From Brachycybe producta (taxonomy: Eukaryota > Arthropoda > Diplopoda > Playtdesmida > Andrognathidae): 64,000 nt of DNA. The DNA is taken from positions 1,051,001 to 1,115,000 of the forward strand of contig JAUPFP010000010.1 of the NCBI GenBank assembly GCA_036925085.1. Direction: 5' to 3'. The position numbers and the translations under genes are program-made. Below are positions 13,473 through 26,000 of the stretch, piece after piece (positions within the stretch are counted from its first letter, which is position 1; each line of letters opens with the position of its first letter). Under the pieces are notes generated by a model. The model searched no databases and was not told the origin of the DNA. It saw nothing but the letters and a program-made list of their open reading frames with translations.

Positions 13473-13726
13473 TAGACCTAAGGGTTGGAACATACAGGCG
13501 ACTTTTAAAAGACTTTTCGACGACAAAATGAAGTTGAGATCGCTGGGCTGTCATCACAATGTAATTTGTATGGAAGGACGGTAACCATAGCACACAGGCG
13601 ACGTTTAACTGTGCGTCTTTTCGTATAAAATACATCGCGACAACTGCCCAGCGACCTTCGACTTCATTTTGTCGTCAAAAAGTCTTTTCAAAAGGCGCTG
13701 CCTGTGTGCCAAGGGCCTAAGTAAAT
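13473..13726. mobile_element. Palindromic MITE between PLD3 and the GRL gene
   Basis: About 250 bp of inverted repeat. The left arm runs from ACCTAAGGGTTGGAACATAC through AGGCGAC and TTTTCGACGACAAAATGAAG. The right arm returns as CTTCATTTTGTCGTC, then GCCTGTGTGCCAAGGGCC. ORFs on both strands here are products of the palindrome. The rest of 12466-14315 shows no gene. Confidence 0.75.
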
Positions 13727-14315
13727 TACGCCTCCTCCTTTTTTGCAAATTTCTTTGTAATTTTTTTTTTTGTATTTGAATACTGCACATTTATCTTTTT
13801 AATTCTTTTAAACTTTTACTGTCGAAAAATTTACTTAATACAATTTGTGACATTTGCAATCTATTACGAATAAAAAATATTTTCAATACTTGAACTTGAA
13901 AGCCAATTTTATCTTTCTGTTAATTGCCATTTTACACTCATTTTCTAAAACACACCACATAAAATGTAAGATTGTGGTAATTACTCAAGTGGTAACAACA
14001 ACAGTAAATATCGATCACCACCTTAAAACATTGTTGCAACATGTGTTCAACAATAATTGTTAGTCTAGTCTAATGATTACAGTGGTTAACAACAATTTGC
14101 TTCAATTAGTTGCTAAGCACGTTTGAAATAAGTTTTGTTTACTTGGTGTTAAGTGTTACATCTAACTGCATTAATGGTCCATAGAATAACTTATACCAAT
14201 TACGACTACTTTTTTTTTCCTGTTTTCGCCATCATTAGATAAACGTTTACTAGAATCACTAATTTAGTTTGGAACGCAACAAGAAGTCCATACAAGTCCA
14301 CATCACGGTAAGAAC

Positions 14316-16931
14316 ATGGCCAATTTAAGCTTGGAGGATAAAGTAGCAGAATTAAATGCAAAAGAATGCAAGCATGGATATCTTCTACATCAGCTGTGTC
14401 CTGCACTGTCATATTTTCAGCCATATGGCTTTAAGTTCGTACTGCACGAGAAAAAGGCTTTGAAACCCCGTATCTACTCGTGGCTACAAGTTATTCAACG
14501 CAGCCTGCTCTTTGTCACTTTCATCTATACTGCACACTTTTTCTACAGATATTGGAAAGTGTCTTACAAGGCTAATAACCAGACTGGAATTTGTCATTCG
14601 ACAGTCGTCGGTGTCCTTCTCATCACCGCCACAGGTGCATTCATATCTCTGTGCAGTTATGAAAACCAAATTGCCCGTTTCATTGTCAGTGTGGCCGATC
14701 TTGCCGAAGCGCAGTTAACTCCTGAAGACAACGAGCAATTTCTGTTCAATGCTCGAAAATATGGTCAAAAACTCGCCATGATGCCACCTATTATCAGCGC
14801 AATTAAAATGATCGAGGGCTTCTACCAAGTGGCAAGCCAGGTGACCTTCGTAAACGACGTCATCCATGGAACATACAAAAACAACGCCACTGGGATACAA
14901 AATTTGGAACGGGTCATCGAAGTAGATTACGTAGACGATCCCTATCTGGTGGCAATATACGGCTCAATCCGTGTTATATTCTTTAATGGCATTTGCGAGC
15001 ATTTTACACTTTTGTTTATGGCTATGGTGGCACAATGCTGTTACATAGTCAGTTTCTCGTTCCCTGCTCAACCCTTGCAACCTGTAAGTCCTGAGATATT
15101 GGACGATGACGAAGACGAAGATGTATTCAAACCTAAAATTTACCCTGATGAAACACAAATATCTCTGGCTAAAAGTACGGACAAGATGCTTATTTTTCAA
15201 AAACAACACAACAACATCACGTTTCTCATCAAGAGTGGTGACAACATCTTTTCTCCAATGTTCTTTATTTGGATGATCTTCTTGATGACTGGGATCTGTT
15301 TTTCCGTGCGAGGTCTCAAAAATAACCTCACTGAAGCTAGAAACGTGCCCGTCCTTTTCTTAATCATTCTCCATTTTTGTCTCTACTTGGCCCTCATTTC
15401 TGTCGCTGGTAACTTAAATAGCCAAGTAAAGTATCAACAATTTTTTTTCGCAAAATTTAAGAGACCAACAATATATATTTTTTTTCTAACATTAAATATT
15501 TAAAATAAGGTGCAAATTTCCATGTCTACTTTCCCTGGAAGTATGGATGCCGAACTTGGCGCAGCAATGTATTTAAAACAGACCCAAGCCGTAAGTAAAC
15601 AAATACATTTATTATTAAACTAACTGAAATCCATTTCATCTAGAGCCGGATTCAGAGGCGTAGCTTGGGGCCCACAGACACAACAAATGCGGGGGGGGGA
15701 GGAGGAAGGTTTGGGACGCAATGTTAAAAGAGTATTAATTAATATTCTCTAAGGCAACCAGTAAAAAAGTTACTTTTAGTAATAAAAAATAACTATGTTT
15801 GAGTCTTTATAAGGCTATGCTAGATGCTGTTTTCACCTTTGAATTCTAACGTCTAACCAGGTTCTTTAACTGAAAACGCAATTTTTTGTTTACTTCAGAA
15901 TTTCTATTTAAAAAAAATGTGGGGGGCGCACTGAATATTTTTGCTCCCGGGCGCCAAAAAAACCTAGCTACGCCACTGGCCGGATTTAAATTTATGGGCC
16001 CCCAAACAACTGCAATTGTGTAGAAAGGTTCATGGCGACCGCTCCCTTTGCCCCCTCCCCCCCTTTTCCTCCTAAACCGCGTGAAATATTTTATAAAAAG
16101 TAAATTGCTCCCTAGAAATGAATGAAATTTTAAACGAAACTAGACAACATATATACAAGTACGACCCTAAAAGGAAATTTCCGTGTACCTTCCAGTTTTT
16201 AAACGCACAATTAAAAAACAGGTTGTTATAATTAGGTGAAAACTTCAGTTGGCTCCGCCCTTGTTATGACGACTGGCAACTGTAGTTTTCACCTATTTCT
16301 AACTACCTGTATTAAAAACCAAGCACCTCCACTTCCCATACACTTAAGATGAAAATATCAAAATAAAGAAACTTTTTAAAATCTGTACAGCTCTCTCTGT
16401 ACAAATGAATATAATTTTAAACTAACCTAGAAAATACATCTACAACCATAGCGCTAAAAGGAAATTCCTTTGTACATTCTAGTTTTTTTTAAATAGAAAA
16501 TTAAAAACCGAGCACTTCAACTCACCATGCACTTTTACAAATTAAGATTGAAATAGAAATATTTTCAAAAACAACTGTGGTGAAATAAATAAGATTTTAA
16601 ACAATACTAGAAAAATATATCCGTAAACATAACTTAGAGCGTATGAAGCTGCAATTTTGTTGGAGGTCAAGCCCTGATTTCACCTTTTCATCTATTTTCA
16701 AGGCCGTCGAATCGACTGTTCTTTACATCAACAACTTTTTCAGCCAACCTATAGGAATAACCGTATGGGGATTTTTTATAATTGAACCTGATCTTGCATT
16801 CAGTGTAAGCAAATAGCTCAATATGTGTTTTTTTCTAATAATTAACGGTTATCAATAATTTTCTTTTTATTGATATTTAGTTATTGGGAACCGTTTTCTC
16901 ATACTCGGTCGTCATGTACTGTCTCAAATAA
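14316..16931 (+). CDS. Gustatory-receptor-like (GRL) seven-transmembrane protein
   Basis: Exons 14316-15425, 15510-15590, 16703-16804 and 16881-16931 encode 447 residues, typical for the insect Gr/Or superfamily. Hydrophobic segments lie near residues 57-77, 94-113, 151-172, 212-246, 311-331, 344-364 and 415-445. An acidic insert at 261-270 sits in the loop before segment 5. The C-terminal segment reads GFFIIEPDLAFS then LLGTVFSYSVVMYCLK, matching the layout of the Gr seventh helix, although the insect-type TYhhhhhQF signature is reduced to FSYSVVMY. All three introns are phase 0 and lie near the C-terminus, a hallmark described for Gr/GRL genes. Family members are ligand-gated cation channels with the N-terminus inside. 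The ligand and tissue cannot be inferred. Family assignment rests on topology, tail and introns rather than high identity. Confidence 0.8.
15653..15978. mobile_element. Non-autonomous hAT element with 8-bp target duplication
   Basis: It begins CAGAGGCGTAGCTTGGGG and ends CCTAGCTACGCCACTG, so the ends are inverted repeats. It is flanked on both sides by GCCGGATT, an exact 8-bp duplication typical of hAT insertion. It lies in GRL intron 2 and contains a poly-G tract. The flanking AGAGCCGGATTTAAAT resembles another hAT-type terminus, so it appears nested. Confidence 0.88.
16220..16311. mobile_element. Short R2-like palindromic MITE
   Basis: About 92 bp in GRL intron 2. The core GGCTCCGCCC and TTATGACGACTGGCAACT is shared with the R2 elements at 27185, 38272 and 49416, but the ends differ (AATTAGGTGAAAACTTC and its inverse). 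It is an internally deleted or subfamily copy. Confidence 0.65.
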
Positions 16932-17129
16932 TTATGGCAAATCCAACAAAACACACCGTCACGATTAAATTATACAATTTGAAACACTGCTAATACAAAG
17001 TTCTCACCTTTTACATTGCAAAAAAATAATAGTAGATTTGAAATGGCTCCTTGGAATCCAGTAGAAGGCTACGGCATTTACCTCAATACTAAGTAAAGTC
17101 GAAAAAAATCAATGAACTACCTCCTATTC

Positions 17130-17965
17130 ACAGTTCCTCTTCAGGGTCAAGACATTCCAGAGTTACACATGCTGCACAACGCCACGGACATAATGTTAAG
17201 TGAAGTAGTGTCCAAAAAACAAGTTCTCAATTAACTCATATGTGCATATATGAAGTGTATTTTCAATGTTGTCGCCATTTTGGTTGCACCTATTCAATTG
17301 GAATTTTCTTATTTTACACCCTTTTCAATTATGCTAATTTGCATGATGCTCGCAATGACCTCAACAAGGTCAAATTTTGCTAAATTTGAAAAATTTTGGT
17401 AAATCTGTCAAGTAAGCGGGCACAGGCATACCTGACAGGTTTAGCAGAATGTGTGGGTGCTCTGTGGTCGTCCAGTAAACCTGTCAGGCATACCTGACAG
17501 ATTTAGGCATGTCTGTGTAGGTCGATCAGACGACAGTAATGCACCGTGATTCTGTGACGTAATGATGATGTGGCACCTGAACTGACACCTGCCACGTGGC
17601 TACACATGCTCCGGTTTGCCTGCGCAAGCATATCGAATGATTTTTCACATTTGTTCCCTTTGAATGTGCAGGCAAAATAATCCCGCACATTTATAAATTA
17701 TCATCTACACAGGCTTGCCTGCAGCAGGTATACCTGACAGGTTTACCGAAACGTATGAGGCGGCCTTTAGGAACATCTGTCAACTTTAAGAAAAATTGGG
17801 TGTATTTAATATATTTTTCAGATATTCTATAATAAGACTTAATTTTCTTGACATTTCGAATTGCGGTTAGGTTGCTATGGCCATTTGAATAACTTTGGAA
17901 CCACAACATTAACCCTGTCTCATGGCACTTGCAATTCTGGAGTGTCTCTAGGCTCATATGTTCAC
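17130..17965. mobile_element. Foldback repeat R5 with an embedded second palindrome
   Basis: The left arm contains CATTCCAGAGTTACACATGC and the right arm near 17935 has the inverse, GCAATTCTGGAGTGTCTC. The same family occurs at 21785-22285 and partially near 53400-53590. The middle (about 17410-17770) carries its own inverted repeats built on CATACCTGACAGGTTTA, which suggests a later insertion. No transposase ORF is present. Confidence 0.65.
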
Positions 17966-18599
17966 TTATAAAATTTTACCACTTCGGCCACGACAATCTG
18001 TCGCGTTTCTAACGTTCGGAGTCCCCTTTTTTGTGTCAGCTTTTTATAAATAAACAAAACACCAGGAAAACTGCACTTCACATTTCCATCAATATTTCTG
18101 CTGTAACTGATTTAGAAGAGAGAAAAAAACATCATGACCTGAGATCCACACAATTTTAATTGCATAATAGTAACATTTTGCATAATAAAATTTTAAAACT
18201 TATATTAAAAGTAAAATACATACATTTAAAAGAATGCACCTAATTTGAAGTTTTTAAGATGCACTCACAATCTACAAATAGACCAACATAATTGGGGAAA
18301 ACAATTAAATTTCCCAATTATAAACTCTATAATAATGAGCTTATTTATATACTTAAGTGTTTACGTTTAGTGTATATTTATTTTGGTTCACACAAGGAAA
18401 AATAAATGTTTGTAAAGAAAGAAATTTGGTATGTTTTGGTCCACATCTCCAAAAATATCATTTTTGGAATTCAAATTGGTCAATTCTTCAAATTATGGAT
18501 TAGAAATTGTTTATATTTTTATCAACAACAAAAAATGCCCATCTTAATTGAAGAATCTGAATTATGTTAAACGTTTTAAGATGTTTAATAGACAGGTGA

Positions 18600-19370
18600 T
18601 TTTTTGATTTTTTCACACAGAAAAAATTGAAGTTGTGTTAGAACCTATAACGGTAGTCGAATCACTGAAAAATCGAGATGAACGAATACCACTTTTCTCG
18701 AATTCGAATATTAACCAGATTGTCCAGATCTCGCTTAAATATTCGAATACCTCGAATATACCGAACAGTTATTTGAAATTGTTAATAAAAAAAATATTAT
18801 TTATTATTAATTAAAATTAATAAAGAAAAATAAAAAAGTGTAATAAAAACACGTTAATTTAGCTTTTTAGGTACTCGTAACTACAATAATAATTAATTGA
18901 ATAGTTGTAAATGCTTCTCACTTACTGCAGATTTGTATTTAAGAAAACAGTTAAACAAGCATTCGAAGACGTTCAGGTTCTCGTCTCCTTCTGTACGTAT
19001 GGCGCGATATTCCAGGCATTCAAATGTCTTCTATTTACGTTGTATTTGAGATCTCAAATCACCGAATACTTCTGTATTCGATGTATTCGAATATTCATGG
19101 ATACTATTCGCCCATCTCTACTTAAAAGTGATTTTTCATGTTTGATATCTTTCAAAATAAACTTTGCCATTGTCTGTTAACTCTCTTAAAGTTAGATTAT
19201 TTTCCAACTAACATAAAAAGCTTATTTTAAGAGATGGCGTCATGAAAACACCCTTAAGTGATCGAGCTAACCTTCTAGTTTCTAAAACATCTTCAATTTT
19301 ATTTTAATGTTCCCCTCGAAAAACAGAATAACCAAAATTCAATTGACGTCTACACTTTAAAACCACCGTA
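18600..19370. mobile_element. Palindromic repeat R1 interrupted by another element
   Basis: R1 arms are recognisable at 18600-18680 and 19130-19340. Between them (about 18688-19127) lies a block with ends like AGATGAACGAATA and TATTCGCCCATCT and an interior rich in TTCGAATA motifs. It is probably a separate foldback inserted into R1. The remaining intergenic sequence from 16932 to 20089 shows no gene. Confidence 0.6.
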
Positions 19371-20089
19371 AATAATTAAACTAAATAAAAGTTAAACGAC
19401 ACGTTTCCTTTTCGTTGTCTGTCTTATTGTAAATCTCCAAACAAACCGAAGCATAATTCCACTCAAGTTTAGCCTTTTTTTTCTTTCTTCAGCTTCTGTT
19501 TCAATCTTAAAGCTAAAATATATATTCATGCTGAAAAAGTAACAACTAATTTTAATTTCAAATAGAACTAATTAATAAAATATATTATAATTACTGGAAA
19601 TAATGTATAAAAAATAAACAGAAAAAAAACAAACAAACAAGTAAAATCATAAATAAGGAATCGAAATTGATTCATAACAACAATAATTATCTGCAGATAA
19701 AATGCAGTATTTTCAATAAGTTAAAACATTTTCCCCCCATTGGTTTGAGTGATATAATGGAGGAGAAGAGATCACAAGTGGATATGTTAAGTCACTATAG
19801 TCGTTCTAATTGTTTAATTAAAGATGTATCGAACCCCGAAAAAAAAAACCCTTTTGATATGTTTTCGAAACGGAATAATGTATAAATTACATTGAAATAT
19901 TAATTTCATTCTTTGAATTGGACCAAATGGAAAACAAAAACATGTAAACCACATGCTTTTCGTTAAAAGGAAACAATTTTCAAACGAAAAAAAAGAAGGA
20001 ATCTATTCACAACTTAGTTACATTCGCAATTTCTTTTTGAGTTAGTATGTAAATTAGAAAGTGGAAGTCAAATGAAGAACTATATGTTG

Positions 20090-23000
20090 TTAGGGTAAAC
20101 TCGATAGTTGATCCAGATGAGAAGAAGAGTTCAAAGAGGCGAGAAGGTGAAAGTTCTGTACGAAAGGTTTCGCACTGTGACAGTATTCCATTTCCTTACC
20201 GTGGCTACAAGTGGAGTCCGACGGATTGGCAAACGCCAAGAAGAGACCGACGACAGCCACAATTATGCCAAAGAGTGCCGTCATTAAAGCAGGAATCTTC
20301 TTAGTAGAAAGTAGAGGGGCGGTCTCCAGTTTTAGATAACATATGGCCGGTAACACGTACGCCAAAGGAACGGCGGCTAAAACACCCTGAAAATTAGAAG
20401 AAGAAAAAAAGAAAATATGGCATTTTGTGTATAGCATCATTTTAATTAATGTTTGCATTTTCAACTTTCAAGGGCGCAAGCATAAATAAAGCTTATTTTA
20501 TACTTCACTAAAAATGAAGCGAAATGAAATGCTCTCACTTTGTAAGCTTTTGGCGCGATAAAGTAATGTTTTCGTCTGATGTTTCGATAAACCTGTGTAC
20601 ATACAATCAATTCTGCCCTACATAGTCATTCCTGGTTTGTCTTTCAAAATTACCAGTCTTTTAAATCGTTTCTGTTCAATTTTCTTTAGCCTGGGTAAAG
20701 ACGGTCAATTCTTACTTGTCCATCTTTTGATTCTCTTTTGAAAATTTTGTGGACAGCTCCTATTTTTCTCTTTTTAACAAATTACTCATGGTCCTCATCA
20801 TTACAAAGCATTATAATCTGAACAAATGAGTCCTATGCCCAGGATGGACAAGCCAGAATTGATCGTGAAAGTGTACCTGGCGTTTGATTTTCTTTCGAAA
20901 CTGTACGTAGTCAGAGCCGATTTTTAAAATCTTTTAACTAATTAATTGCTTATTTTCTCATCATTGCAAATCATTAAAATTTTAACAAATGTTTATGTTC
21001 CCACGTTCTAAAACTTGTCAATGTGGCATGCCACAGACAATCCATTTGCAGTAATTTACCTTCATTTCGCTCGATTTAATTGAACTGGATTTCTGACAGA
21101 GCAGATAGTTTGTGCCAAGATTGAACAGCAATAAAAGTTTGATTGAATCAATATCATCCATTACATATACTGTACGTTCAATGTTTGAACTGAAAAGCAA
21201 AGATTATCAAGACGCAACCAATCATAAGTTAACATTCTGTTTTTTGCTAGACAATGAAGCGGTTCTGGCTGGGGTGTTTTTGTGACAACATAACGATTAT
21301 TCGCTCCATCATATACACTTATTTGATTATATTTTGCACGGTATAAACCAAAATATAAGTTTTCATTACAAATATGGAGGTTAAAAGTGGAAAACGACCA
21401 ACGTACGTTGAGTTCGAGAACAATGCCTAAACAGTCAGTGGCCAAAGAGATTAAGAACGTCATGATAACGACAGAAAGCGTGATGGTAACGTGCAAGTAG
21501 GTCGGCTTAGGGTTCCAAGTGCTGAAGAAGACGTTCTCGACCACCTGTCAAAACGACCGACAACGTACGTTCATTTAAACACGAACGTTAATAAACGAAA
21601 GAATTAAAACTAAAAAAGCATTTCTGTTGTCACCTCTCTTGCGACAAAACATTCTATGGGATATGTCAACATGATCGTAACGCTGAAAACTATCCGTCCG
21701 ATATTCATGAGATCGTCCGTGATACAGTAATTCTCCAACACATCACCTGATTACGATACACAAAACACAAGTTTGGTATATAAACGTCGAACGAACTCCA
21801 TATTACGAGTCTCGACACTCCAGACTGTGAACGTGCTGCATGACGCAACAGATAGACGCAATGTTAAATGACATTTGATGTGTCCAGAAACATGGCCTCG
21901 ATTCAAACAATAAAAACTGCCTTCAAACTGTGTTTTGAACAACAATAGAAGTTTCAATCGCTTCATGAATGCTGGGGTGAAGTATTAAAGACATTTGGTT
22001 GTAACATTAAAAGGGTTTTTTTTAATTTACACCCGTTTAAATTAATGATAATTTGACCCCACCCATGTTAAACGTCTATTTGCCTAAAAAAAAAGTCCAC
22101 CTTTTGTTCTTCAGGAACAACACCTTCATGAAAAGTGTGTATTCGTTAATATGAATTACAGGTCACGCGGCATTTTCACAAAGTGACTCATTGGTCTTTG
22201 GTTGCTAAAACAATTCGAGTATTTTTTGGAACCATCAACATGGTTACGTCTCACAGCACAAGTAACTCTGGAATGTCTCATTTCTTAAAATGCTAAAAGA
22301 GGGCAACCTTGCGAGTAACCGGTGAATGTGGCATAACCTGAAATGCCCAGAATGAGGAAGAGAACCAACGCAACTACGATGCTGGCATGCGTAACTTTGT
22401 TCCATTGTCCTTGACTCGGCGTCTGAAGAGTGTCGTACAACATGAAACTATTGTGGTGACACATATAAGCTAAAACAAGGACAACAACAAGCAGGAAGTT
22501 TATTTTTGCGTCACGTCGCATAAACAGCAATGCACTAAAAGTGTGCGTGCCAACATACCGAATGCCATTACGCCAATCGCCTGTGTGATTCCCGTGTTTG
22601 CAAACTGCCACGAATCTTCCGTCGGAGGTCTACGATGAAAACCCCAATTTATAAACACAATTAGCACAGTAACAAGAACAAACACCAGGGTTAAACAACG
22701 ACAGTTACAACGCACACGGATCCTCGCATCGTTCCCCAGCGATAAAGAATTATCAGTGCGATGAAAAGAACGAAAACCAAAGATACGAGAGATATCTGAC
22801 AAAACAAAAACGGTACATTTTATCAACAAACTGTAACTGGAGAAATCGAAACGAGTGGATTTCAATGTTAACCTTAGCTAACTTTGCGAGTTGCCGATAT
22901 AACGATAAAGGAAGAGTGATGAAAAGTGTGACAAGAGCAACGATGAAGTAACGGTTACCCATAATTCCTGCTGCAGCTCCTTCAAAGGATAAAACAAGAC

Positions 23001-26000
23001 AATCGTTATTATTCGCGCGCTCCCACTCGCACCATTTTAACCGTTTCTAGTGTTAAGATGTAACCAGAAAAAAGTTAACGTTTTAGGTTTTCAGTGAATG
23101 TTTTCTCGCTGGCTAACCGATACTCTACCAGACGATTATTGGGCTAGAACACTGGCTCGCTCTTGTTCGCTCTTTTAGTGAATGCCCAGCATTACAAATG
23201 CGATTTTTCTAAGAAGCCAAGTAACCCTAACCGTGGTTCATTTAATCTAGGATTAATGCCTGAACGAACAAACGGTTTCTGTGGTTACATCTTGAAAAAT
23301 TTAATTACCGGATCCGATCACCCTGACCATAACTTTGGTGATTGTGTCTCCAATGATGATGTTGTAACTGATCATAGCTGTGACAATTGTTCATTATATA
23401 ATCAGTCAGAATCGTTTGTCACATTAAGAAACGAATAACAATGTGAACCTCACCGATTATTGGATACATGAATTGTATAAAGCTAAGAATATAGAATCCC
23501 GGTTTGCCGTAAGCAGCTTCCATCAGGCCCTTTTATTTATAAAACAATAAAACGAGAATACGATCAAAACCTCCAATTCGATACGGATCTAAGATCGCAA
23601 TCGCTCACCTGATATGTCCTCGTACCAGATATGAGTCCACCTTTGATGAGTAAAACCAGGGAGTAATCTATTATCGAAGAGAGAATGAAAAGTATAACGA
23701 AAAAAATTCTCGTTCTCATGATCAGGGCCGGACTGGCTAGTGGTTGGCCCCACCGGCTATGAAATTGTGTTGGCCCCATTTTTTAAATTTATTTATTTTT
23801 GGCCCCCATTTTCTTCTGGCCCCCAATTGACCGGCGATCGCCGGTCAGCCGGCCGGGCCAGTCCGGGCCTGCTCATGATCCATTTTCACAAATGAAATAA
23901 AGTTCCAAATCGTATTAACCAGTGATGATGGCAACGACGAACAATAAAACGACTCCGACCCCAAACCCCGCTTGATGCAATGCGTACGGCATTCCTTCAT
24001 TGTAATAAAAAAAATAATAACGAAAAGTCGATTAGCCGATTTTCAAGAAAGCAATTTTACGTTTAATATGATGTTTCATGTATAGATTGTTTTCAAAGTC
24101 TGGTTATTTATTCTGCCTCTCACCAAGTGAAAGCGTCTTAGAAACTAGAATGGTAGCTGAACGAAAATTAAAAAACATCGTCTGCTTAAAAGTTCAAACT
24201 GACATAAAAAGTTTAATTTGAAGGATATCAACATGAAGATACCCTTCTAGTTTCTAAAACACTTTCAAGTTTCTCTTAATTTTCAACCTGAAAAATAAAT
24301 ACTTTAAAACCAACTTAAAAACGCCTTGCTAATTGTGCAAACTACTTTTATATCAATTAAGTACTTGAAACTCATTTTAAAATAGTTTAAGCAGTTTTAA
24401 TTAATTCAACCATTAATTTAAACCTTTTTTTTGTATTTTAATCACCAATTAATTACTTTTAACGAGTGTTGTGACAATTTACCTTTACAAATAGTCAATT
24501 AGAATAACTAATTATACCAGCGACAAACTAATTATATTTAATTATACTTAACGAAATTTTTAAAGAAAGTAACTACAAGTATTCATTTTCTCCTTCCTAA
24601 GTATTTGAATTTTAAAATTAACTAGAAACTAAAACAAAAGTAATTAAAAATTAATTTAAATTGCATTTTTAATTACAAATTATTAAAAAAAAAGTAATTT
24701 AACTACAATAACTCATGCAAATTACCTCCAAACACTGCCTTTAACAATTTAACTATCTGTGATTTAACTATCTATAGATTACGTTCTTCTTCACCCAAAC
24801 CACTTTGTGGCGTTACAGAATAGTGGCCAGTTTTATTAGGCCACTGATTACATGGCGGGTGTTCACACGAGCCGACCGCCACTGTGTTGGCGCCACATTG
24901 GCGATGAGTGGTAGAGTCCCGTCACAAGTGGCGATGACAGTCACTTTTGTCAATGATGATGATCAACGTCATACTATACCAGTGGCCCGCACTGACGACA
25001 GACCACTGTTTACTACGGGAGTAGTCCGTGTGGAGAAAATATCTTCGTTAACAACTTTGTGGCACCACAAAGTAGCAAGTGAAGCCAACCTAAGTTTTAA
25101 CTTTCGGAAACAACGTTCTACAAATAAAAAAATTACCAATTATTCCTGAACCAAGAATTGAATTAATGTAATTGAAACTGGCAAATGGAGTGCTGCTCTT
25201 ATGTGCAAAAGACGCATCTTTACCCTTTGAATAAAATAGGAAAAAAAAACAATTATTATTTACAGCAAAATACCGACTAACCAATTGTCCGGATTAACCG
25301 GATGTACAATTACCCGGACCAAAATAAAACAACAACAAAATGTCGACACCCATCTATAGTCTCTAAACCATTTTAATTGTTATTGAGAATTTGAATAATT
25401 ACTCTGCAAAGCAGCTCGGAGGGCCTACGACACAAAGGACGATTTAGTCCAAAATCAGCAAAAGAAACCGTATTGTCAAGATCATCTATTAATACAAGTT
25501 TATCATAATCGTATAATTTCACCAATGCAAATGTTTAAATTAGTTGAAAAACAGCATTAATATTTATGTTACAATGACACCTCCAACATAAATCCTCCGC
25601 AATTTCTCAGAATTTGGCCAAAAAAAGGCATTGCTTCTTCCACCTCCTCCCCGTTTATATTCAGTTTGTCACAAGTACCAAACAGTGCTGTCATCATTAA
25701 TAATTATGTTACAATTATCCATGAAGACAGCACGGTTTGGTAGTTGGTACCTATCACTCTGAGTTACCTCTAACAAAGGTTAATCAGGATCATCGGCGTT
25801 AGTAATATGCGCGTGGGGGATTCAGGCACACTTCCCCTTTAATACGAAATCTAAGGTCAGAACCCACTTTTACTAGCCTCCCTCGACCCGATCCCCCCCT
25901 TTTTCCCCCCCCAGAGCTCGTTTTAATGACACAAACTCTCTCTCTCTCTCTCTCTTTTTCTAACTATCAAACACAAGAAATCAATATATATTTGATGGAA

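Noticed and set aside
13402-13790. Two ORFs sharing RLFDDKMK-type peptides on opposite strands
   Set aside because: The shared peptide is a consequence of the palindromic MITE at 13473-13726.
18911-19180. 89-codon plus ORF
   Set aside because: It lies inside the element inserted in R1 and is composed of TTCGAATA-type repeats.
23163-23438. 91-codon plus-strand ORF
   Set aside because: It overlies SLC38A11 exon 23309-23377 on the opposite strand; the conserved peptide AMISYNII lies on the minus strand.
24805-25149. 114-codon plus ORF with higher GC
   Set aside because: It spans a palindromic repeat and runs antisense into SLC38A11 exon 3; no family resemblance.
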